Shown piece after piece: positions 50,390 through 62,260 of a stretch of 64,000 nucleotides of DNA. Both the position numbers and the translations under genes were made by a program. Under the pieces are notes generated by a model, which saw only the letters and a list, made by a program, of their open reading frames with translations, was not told where the DNA came from and made no database searches. The stretch is from Anoplopoma fimbria (taxonomy: Eukaryota > Chordata > Actinopteri > Perciformes > Anoplopomatidae): the NCBI RefSeq assembly GCF_027596085.1, contig NC_072462.1:18960421-19024420 (forward strand). Direction: 5' to 3'. How positions within the stretch are numbered: the stretch's first letter is position 1; each line of letters begins with the position of its first letter.

Positions 50390-50490
50390 AAAAGAGCAGA
50401 TAGTGGGTAGGTTCCATTTAATCTTCTCGCCATGCAACCCTAACTATGATCTTTCTCTAAACTTAACTTGTGTTTAGTTGCCTAACTCTG
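50390..50490 (-). repeat. Family P fragment, copy 6
   Basis: CATGCAACCCTAACTATGATC and CTTTCTCTAAACTTAAC with TTAGTTGCCTAAC follow the reverse-strand wording of family P. The 3' part of the 87-codon plus frame at 50214-50477 is made of this repeat, which argues against that frame being a gene. Confidence 0.45.
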
Positions 50491-53400
50491 AAAATCAAAC
50501 AATTTTTCATAATTTTACAGAATATTTCTTTCAATTACCAATGAATGTATTTGCATTCAGTAATATTAATATATTAACAATAATTATTATTATAATTTGT
50601 ATTATTGTGCTGGATTCAAATTGGCTTCTGCACAAGACATTCCCAGGAAAATGATTATTGATGCAGTTATAAAACGCAATTTTTATCACAGCAGTTTTCA
50701 CGGCCTTTTTTTTGTTTTGTTTTGTTGAGTGGATCATATTTAACTTTTGCCAGAGAGTAAAGCAGCCATGGTGAGCTGTTAGATGAAGAACTGCAGGCGA
50801 AAGGTGTACATCTCCAATCCCCTTAACAAGGGACACCTTCCACTGTGCTACGTCTTGTGTGAAATTAAATCAGATATGAGTTGCAATTATTTTTCACAGA
50901 TTTATTTACCAAAACAGCACGAGTCTGGTTGCATTGTTAACTGATACACAAACTGCTCTTATCTTGTATTTCTGACAAAAAAGTTTCTGATGGGTTTTTA
51001 CTGTATATCCCTCAGCTGATGTTACCAATAAACATAATCCCTCAATTCCTTCCCACCCCAAAAATGGTTTCACGGAGTTTATGTTGCAAAACTATGAGAG
51101 ACGATTCACCATTTTAAGTTGCAGTCCTTCGAGTTTTGGATGGTAACTTTGGACATCAAAATCCAGCTGAAAATGCTATGTTCACACCACAAGCAACAAA
51201 AGCAACAAAACTGCCAAGCATGGTCGGCTACATTGTTTCCGAGTTGCAGTTGAAGTGTTGCTCAAGAGCTCATAGACACAGTTATGTTGTTACATAGCAC
51301 TGGTAACATGCTAACATCATTTTTTTAGATGGAACAGACTAACTTGGTTTAGTAGTGCATTACGCCTGTCATGCAGTGTCAGACGTCAGTTTGTAGCTTC
51401 ATTTCTCCAGCTTACATTGAAGATGACTTATTAAAGGAGAGAGAGTCAGAGAGCAGCAGTAAAAAATCATCAAGGCAGCCTACTGATGCGTAAAGGCTAA
51501 ATAATGTTTGGCCTCTTGGTACTCCATATTTTGTTGATCCTTACTTCTCTCATAAAAATATATATTTTTCATTATTTAAATTTTTTTTGCTGCAAAGTAA
51601 AGCACTGTTTGGTCTATCAAGTCCTGCTTCATACATTGATTTCCATCTGACTATTCACACACTTGAATAGTACTGTGGGGATGCTGATTACTATGATAAT
51701 TTGTCCAACTACTTAATCCTTTTTTTTTGTTCTCTTTCTCTGTGAGCACAGAATGTATTTAACCTAAAGTTATACTTAACTCAGCTTTCAAGAAACCCAA
51801 TATTAAGTCCTCCAAAGCTATTTTAAGGCAGCTGAGCAACTCTGGAAACTCCATTGCAACTCCACAGCACACAACAAGCAGACTGAGGTAACTAAAAGCT
51901 GTCGGCCAGCATTCAGCAAATCTGTCCATGTGAGGGAGAGAGCAGAGAAAGCAAATTATGCCAGAGCCCTGTCAATTCACGTAATGATGATAAACAAACA
52001 AAAAATGGCAGCCTGTCCTCCATCAATGTATTGAAATCAGTCAGCAATCTGCGTAAGGTCTGATGCAGTCAGATTGGTCTTTGAACTGCTAGTTGTTCTG
52101 CTTATTTACCTATATTCTCACTAATGATGAGGGATGTGTTTGTGTGTGCCGGAATCAGGAATGTCTGCATTTTTTAACAAGGGCAGTTACAGATTGAGAC
52201 TGGACATGATCCTTTGATTCACCTTGTCACATTTTTTCAGTTGATTGCCAGAATTTCAACCTTGACATTATTGTTTAATGGGCATGCATTGAATTACAAA
52301 AAACAAGTCTAACAAAATGGTATATGTTTTCCTCCTGGTATATTTCCTTGTTTTTATAGTTCATAGTTAAAGTTTGCATATCAACAGGGAGAGAAACACA
52401 CAACAACTTATCATCTATATTATATAACCATCAATGTGGGTAAAGCTTATTTACGACTACTTTGCTGTTGCAAAGTATTTTTATGTACCTATTAATGGAA
52501 AAATTAGAAGAAATCTACATATGTTATAGAATCACTAGCCAGGTTTCTGTCTGTATTTAGTGCATATTTGAACCAAATTTTCCAAAAGAAAATCAAGAGA
52601 TGATGAACAGTAGGTGGCACTAATTCTCCATTCACATCTCATTAGGAAGGTAATTAAGGAAGAAGAGAGAGCAAAGAGATGAGGTTAATAAATGACTGCC
52701 AGTCTAACCCTGAATTATTTGTTTGTTTCATGTATTAATTCTAGGAAGGTTACATTAATTTTTACGCTCACTTTTTCATGCTTCTTTGAGTTGAAGCTTC
52801 AGTGTACGTAGACGTCACATGCTTTATTCATGATGAATTCGAGAATTTTTCTTCTAGTGATAAACCAACTTTTCCATCTCTGCCAAGCACCAAAATGTTT
52901 TTATTAGCTTGAAAATATGCATTAAAGCTGGTTGGTGCAAATGTCTTTTTAGGCAAGGCATAACATTTTGTAGTTTAAACATGTCCCCTTTAAGAAAGAT
53001 TTGATCCTGCATGTTACAGCATGGCACCACCACTGCCCGGTTTATTGTGATTCTGTGCTTCAGTTTTACTTCATCCTGATCTCCATGAAAACAACAGAGT
53101 TATTGACGGGAAGAGGGAAGACACAAAAGAAAGGAGGCAAATTCAGACAGTGAGAGGGTGAATCTAGGGAATAGAGTTCCCACTCATTATTCTCCACTAG
53201 AATTTGAACAGCGTGTTTTAGATCACCCTATTCAATAGTTATAGCCTGCAGGCTTGTGCTGAGCTGATGAACGTCGGCCAGGAACATCACATGCTTTGAA
53301 GAGGAGCCTGCTATCAATCCGGATGAATCACCATCAACAGAAGCAGTAGCAACAATAATGGGTAAGAAGAGATATTCATTTGTGAACAACTGGTATAGTT

Positions 53401-55629
53401 TGATTTAAGTTAAAAAAAGACTTCAATCAGTGTGTTAGAACCATATCTGTGTATATATATATGGTGTCTAAGAAACACTTTCTTTTTGCTGCTTTTCTTT
53501 TGGTCCATCTCATGCGAGTCCAGCAGCTACATGGTAGTAAATACTAAATCACTGGATAGCCCCTTTAAATAATTGTTTGCCCTGCAAATTATGGTTATTC
53601 TTACAATATCCGATTGTCCCGGCTTCCAAAACTTCACCTCTCACTATAGGTGGACAACACACTACTTCCTGCTGAGTGCAGGATATTTATTACTTATTAT
53701 TTTTAGGGGACAGGTTGCGTAAACACTCTTTTCATGCTGGTGGGCTTTTGGAAACCGTTATATACAGTGTACGACAGAGAGAGAAGAATCATCGATATTT
53801 ACAGTGTTTTACTGTTTTCCCCCCCAAGCAACCGAGCTGTGCTCCTTTCCTCTCTCTCTCTTTAACTCTATGTTTTTGTGTTGTTTATCTCCTCATTCTT
53901 TCCCTCTGCACATAATACCGGGTTGTAGGGTTATATGTCTTCATCCACCCCCCTGCTTTCCTCCTCGATAATTTTAATAGTTGTTCCTTATTACATTCGC
54001 TCTGAAAACCCCCCACCCACCCACCTTCTCCTCCTCACCAACCGCTCTCCTGACAAAATGAGTAGATAATGAGATATGCTGTGCCAGGGTTGGACACTGT
54101 GTCACCTTCTTCTTCTTGTCTACTCAGAGCTCGGTATTATTGTGCAATGCAGCCTCCACTTCCGTTACACACATACACACACAGTACAAACAGTAATCGG
54201 TGAAGTTCCTCGAAAATGCTACCATATCCACATATTGATGCGACAACAAAAAACGTAAAGAGTGAATGACATTTCCACAGAGAAACTGTATCGATTGAGC
54301 TTCAGTGTGCAACACAGTATGTGTCTCTCCTGAAAAACCCGAAAATAGCTCAATACTGAGATTGAAAAGGTGACCTAGCAGAAATTGGAGTGTTTGTTTG
54401 CTGGAAGCACAATCACATGTGTGTGTCTCTGAAGTCAACAGTCACGCTCTCATGGGGAGTCACTAATGCAACAGTTGGAGCTGCTCTCTGCTTTCCATTT
54501 CACACAAGGCATGTGTTTACTCAGTGTTTACAACCCTTTCTCACCTTCACTCTCCGCCTCACATTTCTTTTCTCTCTCTGTCTGTCACTGTTTCACCAGT
54601 AATGGAACGGTTGTCTGACAGGGTTTGCCTATCATTGACAGTGTCGCCTCTCCATATTCAGGTGTGGAAATTCATGACAACACACTTAGAACTGCTTGTG
54701 ATAGGCTGCTTGAACCCCCGAGACACAAACACACTGGAAGTAGATGATAAAATGAATTGAAAAGCACCTACTACATACTGCTTCATCTCATAGCTTTCAG
54801 TTTATGGGCCTGTCAGTTTAAAGCTCTGCAATAATTTCTTCGTCTCCTGGGGACCGCCCCTTATTTCTCCTTGTCTGTCTCTCTGTCTATTTATCGTATT
54901 TATTTCTATCAATTTTCAAATACAACCCCTCTTCTCCCTCCACTGCTCACCATTCACGAGGGAGTTGGGGAAATGATTTCTTGTCCTGGCCAAGTGTGCA
55001 GAAACAGTCTCTCTCCACTCCTACACACAGCACTGGGATAAGGAGCCCTTCCAAAGGTATTACCATACATTAACACATTGACTGCTGGGCCGTTAATATG
55101 ACACTGTTTCACCCCGATGGTCATACATGGAGGGATGGAGGAGTATAGAGAAATAGATATATACTTGAATTCCTTTAAGCTTTCTTATTTATGCTTGTTG
55201 TTTAAAGTGTAACTGTTTCACTTCATTCAATATCTTGAAATGGGAGGGAAGTGGTGTTTTCCTTCCATTTAGATATAATATGTCTGGTATTAAAGCGTTC
55301 CTTATTGATTAAAGCAACAACTCTGCTTGAAACAGCCACTCTATTGATCCCACCAAAGTCCTTTTGTTTGCTTTCAACTATGTCAGGCAGGAAATAAATC
55401 AATGAGACCGTACTGTACAGCCAAATGCTTGTCTCTCTCAAATAATCACAATGTAAGTACAATGTTTTTTAAAGAATGCTGCAGTGTATATTGTTTGTTT
55501 TAGCAATGATCTGTTCACAACATGCTGCCCAGTCATTAAGTGTGATGTATTATAGTGTATTTTAAACAGTTGTGTTTAGAATATATACATTTTCTTCTCT
55601 AAAATCATGATTCAAAGAGTGTTAAATAA
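50491..55629. other. No gene seen; AT-rich unique DNA
   Basis: Frames of up to 104 codons (54124-54438 minus) overlap others and show no known domain. A TTCACACCAC word near 51181 resembles the start of some fish DNA transposons but stands alone. CT-rich runs lie near 53848-53861. The CTCF-like motif at 52607 is listed separately. Confidence 0.45.
52607..52620 (+). promoter_or_regulatory. CTCF-like motif, 12/14 match
   Basis: ACAGTAGGTGGCAC on the plus strand; mismatches are the first base and a T in the G run, a substitution found in many known CTCF sites. The surrounding CAGTAGGTGGCACTA word is also frequent in fish repeats, so this may be a repeat-borne site. Confidence 0.4.
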
Positions 55630-55637
55630 AAACTTGA

Positions 55638-55817
55638 AAGGTCAACCTGATAATGGTGCTAGAGGAAAATCGTGTATCACCAAAGTCAGTAGGATTCATC
55701 TTCTGGGAACCACGGATGTTGGGGGAAATTGTATGTAAATCCATCTTGTAGTTTTAAAGGTTTTTCAGTCTAAACTAAAGTGACGGAACTATTGCCATAC
55801 CTAGAGCCACCATTCAG
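55638..55817 (+). repeat. Interspersed repeat family G, copy 3 (downstream part)
   Basis: GGTCAACCTGATAATGGTGC, TATCACCAAAGTCAGTAGG, ATTCATCTTCTGGGAACC and TACCTAGAGCCACCATTC keep the order of the 3' half of family G as I remember it. The 5' modules seen at 45.7 kb are absent. Confidence 0.6.
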
Positions 55818-58349
55818 TTAGCAGGGCTTAAAAGACGGTATCTGACTCAGTGCTAAACTGGTTTGAATCCTATGTTTGAAGGAAAGGGACTTATTTGTGT
55901 CGATCTTCCATTAAACATCTTTTCAAGTAAAGTGAGTACTTAGGGTAAAAACTCGGAACCCATTGGCTATTGGTCTAACAATGGATAAGCAAAGGGGGGA
56001 AGGGGCTATAATTATGGGGTTCCGGTGTACCCAGCGAATATTTGGGCCAAAACTTGCTTTTTGGTGTGCTACTTATTGTTTATAGTTGGATCAGCAACTT
56101 GAGACGGAGTTGGAGTTGAGAGACAACATCTATGACTGGATTGTACAAGCTAAATTAAAACCAATGAAAACAAAATCATCGTCAGATAGTAGCTGGTGGG
56201 TCCTGAGATTGCATTACGGCCAATGCATTCTGCCTCTTTTGCTCTCCACATGGACTGCTGCATTCAACCAAAGCCTGCTCAAACATGGTCAGTCAATACT
56301 ACTCAGACTACAAATGCAAACCAGAACACTTCTGATACAAAGATCATGTTGGATATTCTCTCTTGCATGTTTCCCTGAATGCCAAGATCCTGTGCAATCA
56401 CAATAAAGTTTGTCGAACAGAAATTTCTTAAACACAGTCCTAAAAGTTGACTGGAAATTACAATTTGTTATCTTGACAGCTCAATGGGACAGCAGTTATG
56501 GTAGCCTGTGAACCATCCTCACCAGACACACATGTTCACACATACGCACACACCTCACGTTGAGAAGCACATGCACTGAGGCAGAAAATTGGCAGGAATG
56601 TGAGGGGTTTGTTCTGATATGATCTATGAGATGAAGCTGTGAAGCTTGTCAGTCCGTATAATCTGACATGACAGCACTGTTTCTAACCATCTCTAATCCA
56701 TTAATCACACAAAAACACTGTCACACAAACACACATTGTTATACACTCAAACATGCACTTCCACATAGACACACATAAAGTTACCCAAATGACACATCAT
56801 ATTAACTAAACTTTTGCAATTAACTGATACAATTGTAGCTCACCTGAAAAGAATTTCAGTCATTTAATCATAATTATAGTATAATTATCTGACCTCTTAA
56901 TAATTAATACATATCACATACAGTCTCTGCTCTATCCAAAGGTTTTTATCCTACTCACTGGTGCCACTGTGTTTTGTTCACAGCTCAGCTTAAATACACC
57001 TTAGTATGATTGAAATGATTGCTTAATTAACCCAAATCCTTCTACCAGCACAACTTACAGTTATACTAAATTATGCAAACATCTAACTTCCAATTTCCGA
57101 TGGGCACTTGTATTCAAAAGAGACCCAGAGGTATGCTCAGACTGAATGGAAGCCATTTTGCAAAAGAAGTCACGACTGCATACAAACTCACGCAAAAAGA
57201 CCCAGATTAACTCCAGGAAATGAGGCGAAGACCCTGTGAATCAGCTTGAGCAATAAATTCTAATTTATCCTCAGCTGTACTACTCCACTTCATGAAATTG
57301 AATAGATAAAATGGGAAGAGTGGAGGTAGAACAAGCCTTAAACAGCTCCTGTAAAAGGGCCAGCACAGGCCACGTGTGAAGATTGATGGCAGTTTGCATC
57401 ACTCGCCAAACAGATGCAAAAATATGCTTCATAAGTGCTGTCTGGAGCCAGTTTACTATTGACATCACAACAACAGCTAAAAATATTTGACATCTAAGTT
57501 TTTCCTTTCAGCTTCTGGATTGAGAGGTGCTGACCCTTAGATTTTTTGCTTTGCTGAAAAGGTGGGAGTGTAACTCAGACTCTATCATCAATAACATGGT
57601 GGCAGGAGACGAGAGGTGAAGGTACAGAGGCAACATTTCATTATGCTGCAATTGAAGAACTGTAACCTGCAGAGAGTAGTGTAGAGTTTGCACAAATTTG
57701 ATTACACCAGTTACAGCATCTCAATTCCCAATTCTGTAAAAAATTGTAAGTTTGATTTGGTTAGACAACAGTAGTAGGGCTTTTTTTTTTAAAAAACACT
57801 GAATCGGTACTCATATTTGGCGGTCAAATGGGACATTGGGAAGGAGGTAGAAAGAGGGAACAGTTCTCCACCTTTCTGAAATAGGATGACAGCTTCACCT
57901 TCAAGGCTTTTTTTCCTGCAGTAGCTCAAAACATGCAGGTTTGATAAGGATAATGCATTTCTATAGAGCCGCTTACCTTTTCAATTACGGTTGGGGTTTG
58001 GCAATTCCTATGCTCAACAGAGGAAGCAGTTGGTTAGAAATGTGCACTCAGCTTCATAAAACGGTGGGCTGTGAGGTGGCTATCATCTCTGGCTCACATG
58101 AAACCTGCATTTAGCAAACAGGACAGTTAAAGATACCAGCAGAAATACGGCAAATCTGCCAGCCACTCTCTTTCCCCCCCTCAGGGAAAAATCTCAGGGC
58201 AAGCAAAACAAAAACTACTCAGTTGCACAATAGCATTTACCACATGACCTGACCACTAAACAGCAACTCAACTAATGCATGAGCACAACATAATCTAAAT
58301 GTCTCTTATCAGATAAAAAATATATTTTTACAACACTGTTATTACAGTA
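55818..58349. other. No gene seen; one AC-rich stretch
   Basis: The 106-codon plus frame at 56086-56406 follows a TTTATAG acceptor-like word and is followed at once by an AATAAAG (56402), but its protein resembles nothing I know and a 60-codon frame overlaps it. ACAC-rich DNA lies at about 56525-56780. A ten-T run is at 57781-57790. Confidence 0.4.
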
Positions 58350-58790
58350 TGTAAAGGAGCTGTATACGAGATTGGGAGAATTCCGCCTGTTGGTTCTCAA
58401 CATGGCGACGTCTGTTGCTAAAAGTGCAAACGATGCAAACTGTGGCGAAAGTGCTTACAGAGCTACAGTGTTTACTTGAGGTTGGACTGGAAAGTGTGTG
58501 ATACGCTGTCAGACGAGATGGCGTTATTGGCTGGATCCGCCAGAGCTGGCCAGTAGGGCACTCTTGCATGTACAAATATGCACCCAAAGCATGCAGGGCC
58601 GGCCCAGCTATATAAAAACAATGTTCCCAGTCTTCCAAATAGCTAGTAGAGATGTTAAGATAGAAATCAGGCACTTCGGTGGCAGTAGCATCGCTGGATC
58701 TGGGTCTTCCCACAGTGGGCTGGCCCCACTAGACTCTGAACTGAAGCAGTTTCTGTTGAACCCTCAAGATTTCCTCTGATTTTGCGTGGA
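58350..58790. mobile_element. Probable degraded interspersed repeat
   Basis: GC-richer than its surroundings, with wording (GTATACGAGATTGGG, ATTCCGCCTG, ACATGGCGACGTCTG, AGCATGCAGGGCCGGCCC, CGTGGAATCCGACCCC) that is familiar from a fish repeat I cannot name. It gives overlapping frames on both strands (123 codons minus at 58342-58713, 93 codons plus at 58498-58779), neither with a known domain. Confidence 0.3.
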
Positions 58791-61700
58791 ATCCGACCCC
58801 ACCTCACTGATGACAAGCATTAAGGAATAAGTATAAAGAAATAGCCAATTCTCCCTCAGATGGTCTCATTTACTTGTGTAGGTTATTTAAAGGCATCAGC
58901 ATTAGATCAAGACTGTTTCATAAGCGGTTAATAGTAAGTAAAAGATAAGTACTCGGTAAAGGAATGTACTTCTTGAACCACTGATGAATTACAAATGCAG
59001 AGCTTTGACTTACAACTTGTGGCAGATGTATGATAGCCTCATTATCAATAATATTTAATCTGGTTATCCCAGCTCTCATAAGCCACCAAAGTTCAAGAAG
59101 CTGGCATTCCTCAAACTCCCAGCACACCAGACAGCAAGAGTTGAATCCAAATGTGCAAACTGTGGACTGGCAGACTGAGCCCTCATGGACTATGGACTGC
59201 TTTATGTATTCTGATGTTGACTGGAGTGCTCAGAATGGCTACGTGAGTTTGCCAAGGGTACAGGAGTGTGAGACTGCATTGAGGAGGTGAATGTGCCAGG
59301 CTTTCCAACACAATTCCTCAATTGGCAACAGCAACCCAAAATATCAGACAGTGAGCAGTCAGCAAACAGGTGCACAGTCACCCTGAAAACATTAGCATAT
59401 CTTATTTTGAATTAACTCTTTAATCAGTCACCATCATGAGGAAATATGAAGAAATATGTAAAACCTGCTATGCTGATGAATGAGTGTTACATCACTGGCA
59501 TTATTGAAGAAAATATTTTTCCATTTTTCAGAGCTGTGAAAACTAAAAACCAGCTGATGATAGCGATTTTTATTTCTCACCATATGGGTGAACAGCAGAG
59601 TTGCATTCTCAGAGCTCAGGTATGGAACTGGAACTTTTCAAACTTACTTGGCATACAACATGATTGGGATAGGCTTATCAGTAATTGTGGTCTGAACTGT
59701 AAAATGTGGTCACACGCAGATAGTATACCAGCCTTATCACTGTGGAGCCGTGGAAGTGTATCTGTCTGTTTTTTCTGGATGCTTCAGCCTCCATTTTATC
59801 CACGGCTTCCTCTGGGCTAGTGGAGGCTTTTGGACACTTGGATAAGGGATGACAGAAAGTGCCCAGTCAATAACTGGAAATACCCAGCAATCTGTCCAGT
59901 TTTCAACAGCTAACAGAAGTCTCATAATTCACAGTCTGCTCTGTGTGAGAGAGTGTGGCTCAGAGTGCTACAGTTATTGACATAAATTAATAACTTCCAA
60001 CTGCACAGACGTTACAGCTAGCAATGGATGCACCAATCCTGTGTGTTTGTGGTTCAATCCCAGAACTCATCAAGAAATCAAATACTTTCATTTTTTTCAT
60101 TCAAGCCGATCTCTCCTTTTCCCTCTCCTCTCTGTACATTTATGAACTTTTCAACTTGACTTTGTTTGCAATGAGGACACCATTGAAATGTAACTATGAG
60201 TTATATCCAAACACACAGTTGTAGTAGGTCTGGGAATTGATTTTATTTTACCGTTTGGAATCCTATTGTATTATTATTTTATGAGATTTCATATCTATTG
60301 TTCAAATAGTTAGGCTGATTGTAATCAAAATGAACATAATTAATTATTGAATATTTAGTTTTACAGGTATGACCAGTCATTGGTACACATATACTATATT
60401 ATGAAATATATAAATATTGGGGAAAAAACATTCTAATTATGTTGTACTGATTTCAAACATATTGCAGTCCTAATAACATGCTACATTATCGTTACCGGGA
60501 TCAGTGAACCTATTAAGCTGCTCAAGAAGGCTCAGCTGCTCTTTAACAGTTAGAAACCAACGTAGACCCATTTTTGTTATTCTTTGGGGGGGACAGCAGG
60601 TTAACAGCATACTCCCCATAGAGATGGTATGCATAATTTGAAAGCTGGAAACCTGAAATTAATTTTAGATGCAGCCAATAAATCAATTTAATTAGAGTAA
60701 ACGTTGAATGTTTTCAAATGCTTTGAACATCATGATGGAAGTAATGATGGCCATCATCATGATCCATTATGTCTCCTTATGCAGCATTTGTTGGGTTAAT
60801 ACAATTTGTTACACAGATTTGGTTCCTGACTCCTGGTCATTCCAGTTATTAATTGTCAAAATGTGTAGTGTTATTGAGACCCCTTGACATGTTTGGTTAC
60901 AAATGCCATCAATTTAATTTGATACCAATATATTCACCTTAGCTTTTAATCTGAACCCATTACCGCTTCCTAAAGACACTAATGTCAGCCAGGATCACGG
61001 CCTGTCTCAGTTGATCAGATGATTATCAGAGCTGTATAAGCGTGCGCACATTCCAAACAGTATTTATTTTGCATTTATCACTGCTTGTTTCTGTTATGTG
61101 TCACATCTCTCTCTTTTACATATCTTTCCTTTTTTGTTCTATTTCTATCTAATCTATTTATCTGTCCCAACCCACCTTTCATTGTTTTCTCATCTCTTAA
61201 ACCTTGACTGACATTTAAGCCGTACTTAAGGGTTCAGGTCAGTTTCCAACCTCCCGTCGGACTATCCATCCTCTGTTCCACATGAGATGATTGATTTCAC
61301 TTTGCACTTCTTACTGCAGGCACTTTCAGAGCTGACTCCCACTTAAAGAGAGTTACAAAGTTCAAGATGTGATAAGACAAAAGCATGCCCAGGTCTACAA
61401 AGCCCTGAATGAGAGAAAACATGTAGATGTTGAACACACAAGTGTGAGTGTCAATTCTTGAAATCAAAATTGAAGATGAAGCATGTTACCTGTGTGTGTG
61501 TCGGTTGTAGTTTCTGTTGTATCTGGCTTTTATCGGATAGCTGAGAAATAAGAAATAAGGAAAGGCTGTCATCACTGAGGGTGTGCCGGATGTCAATTAA
61601 AATGCACACACGTGGCTCGCCATCTTTGCTACGCTACAGCTTACAGGAAAAGTCACCTCAGGCTCACAAGCTATGCAGATTTAGGGGAAATTTGTCGGGA

Positions 61701-61989
61701 AACCACCACAAAAAAGGAAATGCAGCATCAGCAAAGATTGGGAAACTAATTATACATATTATATATATACAATTATAACTGGGTGAAGCTGGTTGAAAGC
61801 TATTCTCAGAGATGTTTTTGCAAAATTAATTATATTTCAAATCCCACACAGAGGTAATACAACATACAGACAAGGTACATCTCCAAAGGGCCAAGCATCG
61901 AGGTGTACAAGCTGGGCTGAATTGAAATGTTTGTGTTTTTAAGTTAGAAACAAATGTAATCAAACTCATTCTCAATCCCAAATCATCAC
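58791..61989. other. No gene seen; one 124-codon frame
   Basis: The plus frame 59446-59820 (124 codons) shows no known domain; a 62-codon minus frame overlaps its end. GGTTCAATCCC at 60051-60061 is an exact RNA polymerase III B-box-like word, perhaps a SINE relic, but no clear A box precedes it. A short (TA)n lies near 61762-61769. Confidence 0.4.
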
Positions 61990-62260
61990 ATACATTTGGT
62001 CAGGACCCCTTTGCGACTCTTTCTAACGCACTGGATATCCAACTATGGTCGCAGTAAACGTGTGGTTAACATTGTGATTTAAAACAAAAACACTTTGTGT
62101 TTTGGCAACAAAAAGAACTAGTTGGGTTTAGGAAAAGAGTTGTCATTTGGATTAAAATAAATCCACATTGAGTTTTGGTTTCAAGTTGGACATGAACCTA
62201 GGTCTACTGAGTAAACGTCCTGCGTTTGTTTGACACATCCATCCTCCCTTCTCATCCATC
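61990..62260 (+). repeat. Family P, copy 7
   Basis: GTTGGGTTTAGGAAAAGAG (62121-62139), CATTTGGATTAAAATAAATC, then GTCCTGCGTTTGTTTGACAC and ATCCATCC. Same order and strand as the right arms at 11.7 and 36.9 kb. The leading part (GGACCCCTTTGCGAC, ATGGTCGCAGTAAACG) may also belong to it. No inverted left arm is evident. Confidence 0.55.

Noticed and set aside
50204..50477. TATAAAAAAG followed by an 87-codon frame
   Set aside because: The frame begins at the TATA word itself and its end is built from a family P repeat.
51181..51215. TTCACACCAC as the end of a DNA transposon
   Set aside because: Short, with no matching inverted end or duplicated target.
54124..54438. 104-codon minus frame
   Set aside because: Overlaps plus frames and an ACAC-rich stretch; no domain.
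56086..56406. 106-codon plus frame with an acceptor-like start and AATAAA after it
   Set aside because: The protein shows no family resemblance, an overlapping frame is also open, and AATAAA is common in AT-rich DNA.
60051..60061. GGTTCAATCCC as a tRNA gene
   Set aside because: Exact B box but no A box at the right distance and no acceptor stem; at most a SINE relic.
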